Of a stretch of 64,000 nt of DNA, positions 1-6,649 are shown one piece after another. Within the stretch, counting starts at the first letter, position 1. Each line of letters begins with the position of its first letter. The translations under genes and the position numbers were made by a program. The stretch spans positions 1 to 64,000 of the forward strand of contig NZ_KB905933.1 of the NCBI RefSeq assembly GCF_000381125.1. The letters are read 5' to 3'. Source of the stretch: Caldimonas manganoxidans ATCC BAA-369 (GTDB lineage: Bacteria > Pseudomonadota > Gammaproteobacteria > Burkholderiales > Burkholderiaceae_C). The notes under the pieces were generated by a model, which searched no databases, had not been told where the DNA came from, and was given only the letters and a program-made list of their open reading frames with translations.

Positions 1-246
1 ATCGGGCATGCCAAGCACGATCACGGCATGAAGCGCTGCTGGCTCAAGGGCGCTGAGGGCGACGCGCTGCATGCGGTGTTGTGCGCAGCCGGCTTCAACA
101 TCCGTTGGCTGCTGCGTGCCATCGCCCGGCGGGGCATTGCTCCAGCCTTTTTGCGCTCGCTCTGGCTGCTGTCAGCGCTCGCCGCGTTCGCGAGTCGACT
201 CGCTACTCTTGCACCTCCGGCGCTTCTCGTCGGCACCGCGAGATGA
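1..246 (+). mobile_element. IS5-family transposase, C-terminal fragment cut by the window edge
   Basis: Reading frame 1 is open from the first base to a TGA at 244-246. The peptide begins IGHAKHDHGMKRCWLKG and continues through GDALHAVLCAAGFNIRWLL. The closing pattern of H-x-D-H-G-M-x-R-C-x-L-K-G then G-D-x-x-H-A-V-L-C-A-A-G-x-N-I-R-W-L-L is the hallmark C-terminus of IS5/IS1106-like DDE transposases. The N-terminal catalytic part lies outside the window, so I cannot say if the element is complete. A candidate element end is TTTTGCAGGGCCGACTC just after the stop (about 249-265), but the partner terminal repeat is out of view. Confidence 0.85.
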
Positions 247-563
247 ATTTTGCAGGGCCGACTCTGATAGGTGATTGGGCCGGCCACCGCGAATGCCACA
301 TCGGTGGCGGCTTCCTGCTCATTTGTCGCCTGGATGGCTACGCGATCATCTTCGTTCGTGCGGGCACACACGCCGAGCCATTCGAGGAATGGCCGTCAGG
401 CATCAAACCCCGCCACCACGTCCCACTGCACGGCCCAGTCGGTCGGCAGCGGGTTCCTCTGGAACCACGGCAGGCTGATGCAGCGGCGCTGCATCCCTGA
501 CCAGGGATGGTCTGTCGTTTACCCAGTTTTGCCAAGGACCCCCACACTTGCCCCATGGGCACG
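247..563. other. Intergenic stretch without a recognisable gene
   Basis: About 317 bases between the transposase tail and the ParD gene. No ORF here resembles a known family. A minus-strand frame shows a run that could be a decayed coding end (…DWAVQWDVVAGFDA then a stop), but I cannot name it. The first 20 bases probably hold the insertion sequence end. Confidence 0.4.
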
Positions 564-806
564 ATGAACAGCTCGCTCCCCGGCACCCTGAAGTCCTTCG
601 TGGACGAACAGGTCAGGCAGCGCGGCTACGGCACGAGCAGCGAGTACGTGCGCGAGTTGATCCGCAAGGATCAGGATCGCCACCCACTGCGCAACCTGCT
701 GCTGGCCGGAGTCGCCTCGGCCCCGGCGGCACCCGCCGATACCGGCTACTTTGATGGCCTGCGGGATCGGGTGCGCAAGGCCGCCAAACCCGCGACCAAG
801 GCGTGA
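564..806 (+). CDS. parD: ParD-family antitoxin (type II toxin-antitoxin)
   Basis: An 80-residue protein with the ParD/CopG layout: an N-terminal ribbon-helix-helix segment (MNSSLPGTLKSFVDEQV), then GYGTSSEYVRELIRKDQDR, and a flexible C-terminal tail that in the family wraps the ParE toxin. The family binds its own promoter as a dimer and neutralises ParE, a gyrase poison. I chose ATG 564 because ParD proteins normally start two or three residues before the S-L-P/T strand; ATG 555 is an in-frame alternative. The stop overlaps the GTG of the downstream parE remnant by three bases (GTGA), the usual translational coupling of the pair. The antitoxin looks intact while its toxin is not. Confidence 0.85.
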   Translation: MNSSLPGTLKSFVDEQVRQRGYGTSSEYVRELIRKDQDRHPLRNLLLAGVASAPAAPADTGYFDGLRDRVRKAAKPATKA

Positions 807-943
807 AGGCCAAGCCAATCATCCCGCGTGAGCAGGCCGGCCGGGATGTCGATGATGCAGCGCCAGGACCCTATCGACGTCTGGCGGGTGCTGCTGGCCC
901 GAGGGACATCCCGGCATGGGTGCAGGAGCCTGACGGCCCGTGA
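803..943 (+). pseudogene. parE: ParE toxin remnant with internal deletion and frame disruption
   Basis: The frame starting GTG 803 gives 46 codons. The first 19 (VKAKPIIPREQAGRDVDDA) match the start of ParE toxins and the last 12 (RDIPAWVQEPDGP) match the ParE end. The middle, about 60 residues in a usual ParE of roughly 100, is gone. Just before the tail a neighbouring frame spells DPIDVWRVL, the conserved strand that precedes RDIPAW in ParE, so there is also a small indel near 880-900. The result keeps both ends readable but cannot form the RelE/ParE fold. It starts inside the parD stop, as an intact pair would. Confidence 0.75.
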
Positions 944-1357
944 CGGTCGAATCGCCTGGGCATGTCTGCATGCTTGCCGGGGGCCACCCGCGGTAGCGGC
1001 GCCCGGCCACGGCATGGCCCGGCGTCGGTCCACACGAAGTCGCCGTCACTGACCGCGACCCACTCGCGCCTTCGCACCAACGCGGTCATCGCCTTGTGCC
1101 GCGGCGCAGCCGCACAGGTTGACCGGCAGGATCACGCGCGTCCATCGGCGCGGCGGGCGGCGGCGCGCAGCCGCAGGGCCTGGGGCGGGGCGCGTTGGGG
1201 CAGGGTGTCCATGGCATCTCGGGCCCGTGCGACGATCCGATGGACGCGCTGTGAGGGCAGGAAGCCAAGCGCCCGTGTGGCGAGGCATTTTGCTTTTGAC
1301 GTGCAAATAAGCAAACTACAGTTTAACTAAACGCATGATGCAAGTAGAATTTCTGCC
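944..1357. other. Gene-poor stretch, no convincing gene
   Basis: About 414 bases of GC-rich sequence between the parE remnant and the AAA+ ATPase gene. Several overlapping ORFs of 60-120 codons exist on both strands, none with a recognisable motif, and they look like chance reading frames. The last 70 bases turn AT-rich and probably hold the promoter of the next gene. Confidence 0.5.
1289..1332 (+). promoter_or_regulatory. Putative promoter/operator of the DUF4143 ATPase gene
   Basis: An AT-rich island in GC-rich surroundings, 26 bases before the ATPase start. It contains TTGACG at 1296-1301 and TACAGT at 1317-1322 (a short 15-base spacer). It also holds an imperfect inverted repeat (TTTGCTTTTG at 1289-1298 against CAAATAAGCAAA at 1304-1315) and the palindrome GTTTA-AC-TAAAC at 1321-1332. 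This fits a self-controlled promoter, but no binding protein is known. Confidence 0.35.
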
Positions 1358-2812
1358 ATGAGGGTCTCGAAAGAAGAGCTCGTCGCCGTCCTCGCCCAGT
1401 TCAACCCCTGGTGGCGGGGCGAGCCCATTGCGGACTTGCCCACATGGCGGCGTGCGGCCTTCCGCGAGCTGCACACCTGGCTGACCGTGCCGCCCGCGCC
1501 CCGGGCGGTGATGCTCTCCGGCGCGCGGCAGATCGGCAAGACCACGCTGATGCTGCAGGCCGCGCAGGCGCTGCTGGCCGCCGGCGTGCCCGCGCCCAAC
1601 ATCCTCTACGCTACCTTTGACCACCCGATCCTGAAGCTCGCCGGCATCGACGCGGTGCTCGACGCCTGGCGCGAGCGCGAGCCGCGCGCCGAGGGGCCGG
1701 AATACCTGCTGCTCGACGAAGCCCAGTTCATCCGGGACTGGGGCACCTGGGTCAAGCACCAGGTCGATTTCCGCAAGGACCGACGCATCGCGTTCACCGG
1801 CTCGGCCATGCCCTTGGTGGAGGCCGCCCCCGAGTCCGGCGTCGGCCGCTGGCACACGATCCGGCTGACCACGTTGTCCTTCTACGAATACCTGCAGATC
1901 AAGCGCCTGCAACTGCCCGAGCTGCCCCAACTGCGCAGCCTGCGCGACCTGTTCGACTGGGCGCCGACGGACTTTTACCGCGCCATCGAACTGGGCCGCG
2001 ACTACGTGGGCCACTTCCACGAATACCTGTTGCGCGGTGGCTTTCCGCAGACCGCGCAGATCGACAGCGTCACGCAGGCGCAGCGCCTGCTGCGCGAGGA
2101 CATCATCGACAAAGTGCTCAAGCGCGACATGACCGCGCTCTTTGGCGTGCGCCGCGTGCTGGACCTGGAGCACACCTTCCTCTACCTGTGCCTGCACGAT
2201 GGCGGCCTGCTGGACATGGTGGACCTGTGCAGCAACCTCGAGGTCAAGCGCCCCACGGCGCAGCACTTCATCGAACTGCTGGAGGCCGCCCACCTGATCT
2301 ACCGCCTCGCGCCCTACGGCTACGGCAAGGACGTGCTGCGCGCGCGATTCAAGATTTATCTGGCCGATGCCGCCATTGCGCCGGCGGTGATGCTCAAGGG
2401 CAAGGCCATCGTGGAGGATGCCACCGCGCTGGGCGTGGCCACCGAGACGGCCGTGTTCAAGCATCTGTTCGCCCGCTACTACGCGCAGAACGTGCGCTTC
2501 TCCTACTGGCGGGGCAAGCGCGAACACGAGGTCGATCTGGTCGCCGAAGTGGGTGGTGAGCTGATCCCCTTCGAGGTCAAGTACCGCGCCCAGCACACCG
2601 GCGCACGAGACCTCAAGGGCCTGATCGAGCTGTGCCAAGCCAAGCGCATCGCGCGAGGCTACGTGGTCACCAAAGCGCTGGACGACTTCGGGCCGATGCA
2701 GGGCCTGCCGCTGGCCGACGATGCCGCTACCCCGACGCGCATCATGCGCATTCCAGCGCCGCTGCTGTGCTACTGGATGGGAGCGGCGGAGCTTCCGGGA
2801 GATGTGCCGTGA
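1358..2812 (+). CDS. AAA+ ATP-binding protein with C-terminal DUF4143
   Basis: A 484-residue protein. Walker A is GARQIGKTT at residues 55-63 and Walker B is YLLLDEAQF at about 116-124, followed by a sensor-like FTGSAMPL. The C-terminal half carries the DUF4143 pattern, ending with a nuclease-like EHEVDLVAEVGGELIPFEVKY (the D…E-x-K arrangement seen in PD-(D/E)XK-like DUF4143 ends). Members are scattered in accessory DNA of bacteria and archaea and their cell role is not settled; links to defence or mobile elements have been proposed. It appears complete and stands alone between decayed toxin-antitoxin and restriction genes. ATG 1358 has AT-rich upstream DNA. Confidence 0.85.
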   Translation: MRVSKEELVAVLAQFNPWWRGEPIADLPTWRRAAFRELHTWLTVPPAPRAVMLSGARQIGKTTLMLQAAQALLAAGVPAPNILYATFDHPILKLAGIDAVLDAWREREPRAEGPEYLLLDEAQFIRDWGTWVKHQVDFRKDRRIAFTGSAMPLVEAAPESGVGRWHTIRLTTLSFYEYLQIKRLQLPELPQLRSLRDLFDWAPTDFYRAIELGRDYVGHFHEYLLRGGFPQTAQIDSVTQAQRLLREDIIDKVLKRDMTALFGVRRVLDLEHTFLYLCLHDGGLLDMVDLCSNLEVKRPTAQHFIELLEAAHLIYRLAPYGYGKDVLRARFKIYLADAAIAPAVMLKGKAIVEDATALGVATETAVFKHLFARYYAQNVRFSYWRGKREHEVDLVAEVGGELIPFEVKYRAQHTGARDLKGLIELCQAKRIARGYVVTKALDDFGPMQGLPLADDAATPTRIMRIPAPLLCYWMGAAELPGDVP

Positions 2813-2929
2813 AGCTGGCCGCGCGAGCACGGGCGACGCCAAGCAGCGGCCATGCGAAGCTCGGACGCTGCGTGGCAAAGATCATCTTGAGTTGCCCGTT
2901 TGGCTCAAACCAACATTGAAGGGGCAGCC

Positions 2930-2989
2930 ATGCGCGGTGAAGTGATCACCGAAGCCGACACCTGCCGTGAGTTCGTTCGCGAGCTGTGA
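2930..2989 (+). pseudogene. Possible start stub of a type I restriction subunit (HsdR-like)
   Basis: ATG 2930 follows a good ribosome site (AAGGGG, 2919-2924) and opens a 19-codon frame, MRGEVITEADTCREFVREL. The string S/T-E-A-D-T-C-R-x-x-V near the start is characteristic of HsdR endonuclease subunits, in which it is followed by P-K-L…A-G-W. Here the match stops after about 16 codons at a TGA. The remaining bases from 2813 to 3099 show nothing else I recognise. The call rests on a short match and could be chance. Confidence 0.35.
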
Positions 2990-3099
2990 GCCGTGCCCTG
3001 ATTCATGCGCCGTTCCGCCCCGAAGCCAAGCGCGGTGGAGAGCGCAATTGCGCGGATTCCCGCTGATAGACTTTCCCCGGTTTCATCCACTCGAGGCGC

Positions 3100-3345
3100 T
3101 TGCAGTGGGCAGGCACGGACGCCATCACCACAGAACCGTGGGTTTCCGTCGAGCAGGTCGCCCAGCACCTGGGTGTGGCCAAGGACACCGTGTACCGCTG
3201 GCGCGAGCGCTGCGGGCTGCCGGCGCACCGGGTCGGGCGGCTGTGGAAGGTCAAGCTGTTCGAGGTGGATGAGTGGGTACGCGCCGGGGGCGCGGATGAA
3301 GAGAAACACGGCGATGCTGACCCGGCATCGCCGTGCAAAAAATAG
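3100..3345 (+). CDS. Excisionase-family helix-turn-helix DNA-binding protein
   Basis: An 81-residue protein with the MerR-like winged HTH of the excisionase (xis) family: WVSVEQVAQHLGVAKDTVYRWRERCGLPAHRVGRLWKVK and then F-x-x-D-E-W at the end of the wing. Such small HTH genes often sit directly in front of restriction-modification or phage-type operons. The nearest reasonable start is TTG 3100; no ATG or GTG precedes the domain in frame. It is 13 bases upstream of the truncated methyltransferase, so the two probably formed one operon. Confidence 0.7.
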   Translation: MQWAGTDAITTEPWVSVEQVAQHLGVAKDTVYRWRERCGLPAHRVGRLWKVKLFEVDEWVRAGGADEEKHGDADPASPCKK

Positions 3346-3358
3346 AGGGATGGTCTGA

Positions 3359-3733
3359 ATGCCCACACTCCACTGGATCGGCAAAGAAGCCGTCGCCAAA
3401 CACCACAAAGAAGTGCCCTTTCGCCTGCTGGAGCCGGTGCCGGAGCTCTCCTGCGGCCCGGTGCACGGCAAAGACTCGGGCAACCTGATCGTGCAGGGTG
3501 ACAACCTGCACGCCCTCAAAGCCCTGCTGCCGCGCTATGCGGGCCAGGTCAAGTGCATCTACATCGACCCGCCGTACAACACCGGCAATGAAGGCTGGGT
3601 GTACAACGACAACGTCAACAGCCCGGAGATTCGCCGCTGGCTGGGCGAGGTGGTGGGCAAGGAAGGCGAGACGCTGGACCGTCTCCATGCCTTGCCGCAA
3701 GACCACAAAAAGACTATATTAAGTCCTGCTTAA
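3359..3733 (+). pseudogene. Site-specific DNA methyltransferase (type III Mod-like), truncated
   Basis: The first ~108 codons match the N-terminus of type III Mod-like adenine methyltransferases: GNLIVQGDNLHALKALLP, then the catalytic motif IV DPPYNTGNEGWVYNDNVN (DPPY) and the SPEIRRWLGEVVGKEGETLDR segment. After about base 3684 the sequence stops matching and the frame ends at TAA 3731 instead of running on for 400 or more residues. The SAM-binding FxGxG motif and target recognition region are missing, so it cannot work as an enzyme. The break lies just before the Phd/RelE promoter, which suggests that insertion or deletion of the toxin-antitoxin unit cut the gene. No restriction partner remains. 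Confidence 0.8.
3692..3733 (+). promoter_or_regulatory. Promoter and palindromic operator of the Phd/RelE pair
   Basis: TTGCCG at 3692-3697 and TATATT at 3715-3720 are 17 bases apart, a good sigma-70 arrangement. The perfect palindrome TTAAG-TCCTG-CTTAA (3719-3733) overlaps the end of the -10 box and the expected start point. Phd-type antitoxins repress their own promoter by binding such repeats. The antitoxin start codon is 15 bases further on. Confidence 0.55.
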
Positions 3734-3748
3734 AAATGGAGCACGGCC

Positions 3749-4024
3749 ATGCGCTACTCGTCGCGAATCAAGCCGATCAGCTATCTCAAAGCCAACGCAG
3801 CCGAGGTTCTGGCGCACCTCGCGGAGCAGCGTGAACCGATGGTGATCACCCAAAACGGCGAAGCCAAGGCTGTCTTGCAGGACGTCGCTTCGTTCGAGGA
3901 GACTCAAGAAACACTGGCCTTGCTGAAGATCCTCGCGTTGGGTAATCAGGATGTGGCCGCTGGCAAGGTGAAGCCTGTCGCTGACGTCGTTGCCCGCCTC
4001 CGCGCCAAGCGAGCCTCGGTCTGA
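3749..4024 (+). CDS. Phd/YefM-family antitoxin
   Basis: A 91-residue protein: MRYSSRIKPISYLKANAAEVL, then EPMVITQNGEAKAVLQDV, which is the standard Phd/YefM DNA-binding and dimer domain (the I-T-x-N-G-x-A-x-A-V-L/V strand). The C-terminal tail, rich in lysine and arginine, should wrap the toxin. The pair is coupled: the antitoxin TGA and toxin ATG share one base (TGATG at 4022-4026). A promoter and palindrome lie directly upstream. Confidence 0.88.
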   Translation: MRYSSRIKPISYLKANAAEVLAHLAEQREPMVITQNGEAKAVLQDVASFEETQETLALLKILALGNQDVAAGKVKPVADVVARLRAKRASV

Positions 4025-4365
4025 TGGCAGGCACATCAGCCAAGTTCGAGGTCCTGCTCACTGAGGGGGCGGAGCAGGATCTGGAGGCCATCCACGACTA
4101 CATCTCCGAGTTCGACTGTGTGGCCAACGCCAACGATGTATTGGACGAGTTGATGGGCGTGCTGGAGAGCCTATCGAAATTCCCGGAACGCGGCAGTTAT
4201 CCGAAGGAACTGGTCGGCCTGGGGATCAAAGAATACCGCCAGACATTCTTCAAACCCTACCGCGTGATCTATCGCGTCACAGGCAACCAAGTCATTATTT
4301 ACTTGATTGCTGACGGACGTCGTGACATGCAATCCGTGCTCGCTCGCCGCCTGTTAGGTGCTTGA
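4024..4365 (+). CDS. RelE/ParE-family toxin
   Basis: A 113-residue protein of the RelE/ParE superfamily. Visible landmarks are the L-T-E-G-A-E-Q-D-L-E-A-I start of the first helix, the FPERGSYPKEL turn, the central strand EYRQTFFKPYRVIYRV and the final VIIYLIADGRRDMQSVLARRLL helix. The Y-R-V-I-Y-R-V and D-x-R-R-D-M segments are conserved in the Phd-linked RelE/ParE branch. The gene looks full length. Whether it cleaves ribosomal mRNA (RelE) or poisons gyrase (ParE) cannot be told from sequence alone. Confidence 0.88.
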   Translation: MAGTSAKFEVLLTEGAEQDLEAIHDYISEFDCVANANDVLDELMGVLESLSKFPERGSYPKELVGLGIKEYRQTFFKPYRVIYRVTGNQVIIYLIADGRRDMQSVLARRLLGA

Positions 4366-4591
4366 CCCGCAGCAGCCCACGCCAGCGTTCACAAGCTCGG
4401 TAGGCCAGTCAGCACCTGGTCAACCGTCCGCCACCAACACCCCAGGGCTCGGAGGATCGCCGGGCCCTTTGTGCCGATGGCGGAACTTTGGTTTCTCGGG
4501 CGACATTTCCACGCCGCGATGGAAACAGCCCGCCAGCAGGGGCCGGCAGCTCGATGGCAGCCCACGGTTGAAGCGTTGGCCGTGTCAGCGC
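4366..4591. other. Intergenic stretch, no recognisable feature
   Basis: About 226 bases after the toxin gene. With the MerR remnant that follows, nearly 400 bases lack an intact gene. I see no motif in the short ORFs of either strand here. Confidence 0.5.
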
Positions 4592-4750
4592 CTACCGGAT
4601 GGCAACTGACCACGGTACCATCGGGCAGGCCTCCGGCAGGGCCTGCATCAGCGGGCAGCACAGCTTGCCCCGGGCAGTGCAGCAACGCTGCCCCCGGCCC
4701 TGCAGCGCGGCTTCTGTGCGGTGCAAGTCGGCCAAGAGGGCCGGCGAAGT
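4592..4750 (-). pseudogene. MerR-family metal regulator, C-terminal remnant
   Basis: On the minus strand a frame reads LLADLHRTEAALQGRGQRCC, then TARGKLCCPLMQAL, ending at TAG 4592. This lines up with the dimer-helix end and metal-binding loop of mercury-type MerR proteins (L-A-D-L-x-R-x-E-A-x-L … C-x-A-R-G-x-x-x-C-P-L-I). The DNA-binding N-terminus, roughly 90 residues, is missing: upstream the frame runs into the start of the oppositely oriented GDCCVxC gene and the match stops. Presumably a deletion joined the two genes. Confidence 0.5.
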
Positions 4751-4979
4751 GAACGACGTGATCTTGGAGTCCACGCTGACGTGTCCGCAATGCGGTCACT
4801 CAAAGATTGAAACCATGCCGACCGACGCTTGCCAGTGGTTCTACGAATGCGAGCAGTGCCATGCCGTGTTCAAACCCAAGCCCGGTGACTGCTGCGTGTT
4901 TTGCTCTTACGGCACCGTGCCGTGTCCGCCCATCCAAGCGCGTGGCAAGGGCGGATGTTGTGGTTCGTCGGCTGTTTAG
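4749..4979 (+). CDS. Small cysteine-rich GDCCVxC-type protein
   Basis: A 76-residue protein from GTG 4749. It carries three cysteine groups: CPQCGH near residue 13, YECEQCHAVFKPK around 35, and GDCCVFCSYGTVPCPP around 50, which gives the family its GDCCVxC name; some relatives carry selenocysteine at the cysteine positions. The family is often found near mercury or other heavy-metal genes. Its function is unknown; the motifs suggest metal or thiol binding. The C-terminal GGCCGSS tail is also cysteine-rich. The adjacent MerR remnant supports a past metal-resistance context. Confidence 0.75.
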   Translation: MNDVILESTLTCPQCGHSKIETMPTDACQWFYECEQCHAVFKPKPGDCCVFCSYGTVPCPPIQARGKGGCCGSSAV

Positions 4980-5114
4980 CCATCGTGCACGGGGCATCTG
5001 CGGCCGCTGGGTGGCCCCCAGCGGACGACGGGTTGAATGCCGGTCCGACGGTCATGGCGTTCATGACGGATGACAGGCCAGCCGATGTGTCATGCACATG
5101 TCGGCACGCGTCGC

Positions 5115-5600
5115 TCAGCTTCCAGCGGCTTCGTCCGAAGCATCGCCGGCGGTATCTGCGGCGGTGTCGGCCTCGGGCGGTTTGACGATCGTGACGGGCA
5201 CTGGGGAGTGGTCGAGCACTGCACGGGAGACCGAGCCAAACAGGCCGGCACGCAGGGTGCCGATGCCCCGGGCGCCCATCACGATGGCTTGGCAGCCATG
5301 GGTTTCGGTCAGATCGATGATGGCTTGGGCTGGGGCGCCGCTGACGACGTCCAGGTCGTAGGGCAGGCCGGCTTCGCGCAGCAGGGTTTCGGCCGCTTCC
5401 AGAGCGTGGCGGCCGGCGCTTGCGGCCATGCCTTCGAGCACTTCGGCATCGTGCGCCGTGACCACTTCGTACAGCGTGGGCGGCTCTTGCACGTTGGCCA
5501 GCACGAAGTGGGCTTGCAGGCCGCTGCGCGCCAGCGCGATGGCATGGCGGACGGCCCATAGCGAGAGCTCGGAACCATCCACAGGCAGCAAGATCTTCAT
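5115..5600 (-). CDS. Universal stress protein (UspA family)
   Basis: A 161-residue single-domain Usp protein starting MKILLPVDGSELSLWAVRHA. The ATP-binding end is visible as GARGIGTLRAGLFGSVSRAV followed by L-D-H-S-P-V-P-V-T-I-V, the G-x2-G-x9-G-S pattern of nucleotide-binding Usp proteins. The C-terminus has an acidic, alanine-rich tail not needed for the fold. ATG 5600 is preceded by GGGAG. It is the first gene after the accessory patch and appears to be transcribed alone. Confidence 0.92.
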   Translation of the reverse strand: MKILLPVDGSELSLWAVRHAIALARSGLQAHFVLANVQEPPTLYEVVTAHDAEVLEGMAASAGRHALEAAETLLREAGLPYDLDVVSGAPAQAIIDLTETHGCQAIVMGARGIGTLRAGLFGSVSRAVLDHSPVPVTIVKPPEADTAADTAGDASDEAAGS

Positions 5601-5683
5601 GGCGCACTCCCGAGTGTCGTCGGTATGCACCGTTTCTAACTCGAAAGCCCGTGCTTGCCCAGTGGGGGATCGAGCAGCTTGGA

Positions 5684-6052
5684 TCAGGCTTCGGGACGGC
5701 GCCACAGCCACAGGGCCACGGCGAGCAAGAGGAGGTAGACCGTGCCGCGCACCCAGGGCGCCACCGGGCTCCACCAGAGGACGGTGGCGCTGCCCAGCAT
5801 CATCACGGTGGCCAGCCATTTGGCGCGGCGAGGCACGGCGCCGCGCTCACGCCATTGACGGATCATGGGGCCATGCCTGGGGTGGGCCAGCAGCCGCGCC
5901 TCCAGGCTCGGCCAGCCGCGTCCGCCGGCCCAGGCGGCCAACAGCAGAAAGGGCACGGTGGGCAGCAGCGGAAGCACCACGCCCACCAGCCCCAGCAGCA
6001 GCGACACGCCGGCCAGCGTGCGCCAAAGCAGGAGGCGGGTGTGTCGGATCAT
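5684..6052 (-). CDS. YbaN/DUF454-family inner membrane protein
   Basis: A 122-residue membrane protein. It opens with a positively charged MIRHTRLLLWR and the diagnostic DUF454 segment GVVLPLLPTVPFLLLAAWA (L-P-x-L-P-T-x-P-F-L-L-L), then FAR-like soluble loop L-L-A-H-P-R-H-G-P-M-I-R-Q-W and two further hydrophobic helices near the C-terminus. The family has no settled biochemical role. It sits 83 bases from the Usp gene on the same strand; the two may be co-transcribed. Confidence 0.88.
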   Translation of the reverse strand: MIRHTRLLLWRTLAGVSLLLGLVGVVLPLLPTVPFLLLAAWAGGRGWPSLEARLLAHPRHGPMIRQWRERGAVPRRAKWLATVMMLGSATVLWWSPVAPWVRGTVYLLLLAVALWLWRRPEA

Positions 6053-6170
6053 CCGTGGTGTGTGTGCGCGATCGGTGCCGGTGTCGATGGTAGCGCGGCG
6101 GCGCGAGGTCGCGTTGGGGGGGGCTGGCCTGCGCCCACACGACGCGCCCCCGCCTTGGGGGCGGGGCGTT

Positions 6171-6635
6171 TCAGAGAAAGCGATCGAGCAGGCGGCGGCT
6201 GGCGCGATCCAGTGCGGCCGGGTCGCGGATCAAGTAGCTCACGCCGTCGCGGTCGGCGATCAACAGGCGGCCGCCCGGCAAGCGCCGAATGTCTTCCTCG
6301 CCTTTGAGCACGAGTTGTGTGCGGCCGCGGTCGGTTTCGACCTCCCAAGTGCTGGGGGTGGCGAAGCTGGAGACGGCCACCAGGCGCGTGATTTCGGGCA
6401 TGAACTCGCGTTGGGCGAGTTCTTCTTCGATCAGCCGGCGCAGGGGGGAGGGCAAATCCGACAGCCGCTCGATCCAGACGACTTCATGGCCTTCGGGGCT
6501 GACCAATGACACGCCTTCATCGGGTGCGGTGATGGGAAAGGCACGCACGGGCAAGACGCCCACGTGCACTTGTCCTTGGGCGTCGGTGCAGACGAGCTGG
6601 CCGTGCGGGTTGCGGTGCAGCTGAAATGGGGTCAT
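6171..6635 (-). CDS. Cyanophycin-associated DUF1854 protein
   Basis: A 154-residue soluble protein from ATG 6635: FQLHRNPHGQLVCTDAQG, then VRAFPITAPDEGVSLVSPEG and E-V-V-W-I-E-R-L. This is the DUF1854 family, which in Betaproteobacteria is almost always coded next to a cyanophycin synthetase pair and a dedicated ABC transporter. Its stop and the GC-rich hairpin downstream (6142-6167) end the leftward unit. It lies 14 bases after the ABC gene on the same strand. Role unknown; context ties it to cyanophycin handling. Confidence 0.85.
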   Translation of the reverse strand: MTPFQLHRNPHGQLVCTDAQGQVHVGVLPVRAFPITAPDEGVSLVSPEGHEVVWIERLSDLPSPLRRLIEEELAQREFMPEITRLVAVSSFATPSTWEVETDRGRTQLVLKGEEDIRRLPGGRLLIADRDGVSYLIRDPAALDRASRRLLDRFL

Positions 6636-6649
6636 GGCACGGGCTTCCT

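Noticed and set aside
962-1330. Overlapping ORFs of 60-120 codons between the parE remnant and the ATPase gene
   Set aside because: No motif, no ribosome site, and they overlap each other in several frames; chance frames in GC-rich DNA.
1316-2878. A 520-codon minus-strand ORF opposite the DUF4143 ATPase
   Set aside because: Shadow of a gene with Walker motifs on the plus strand.
6142-6170. GC hairpin after the DUF1854 gene as a terminator
   Set aside because: Stem is imperfect with a bulge and there is no T-run in the direction of transcription, so I mention it only as a possible structure.
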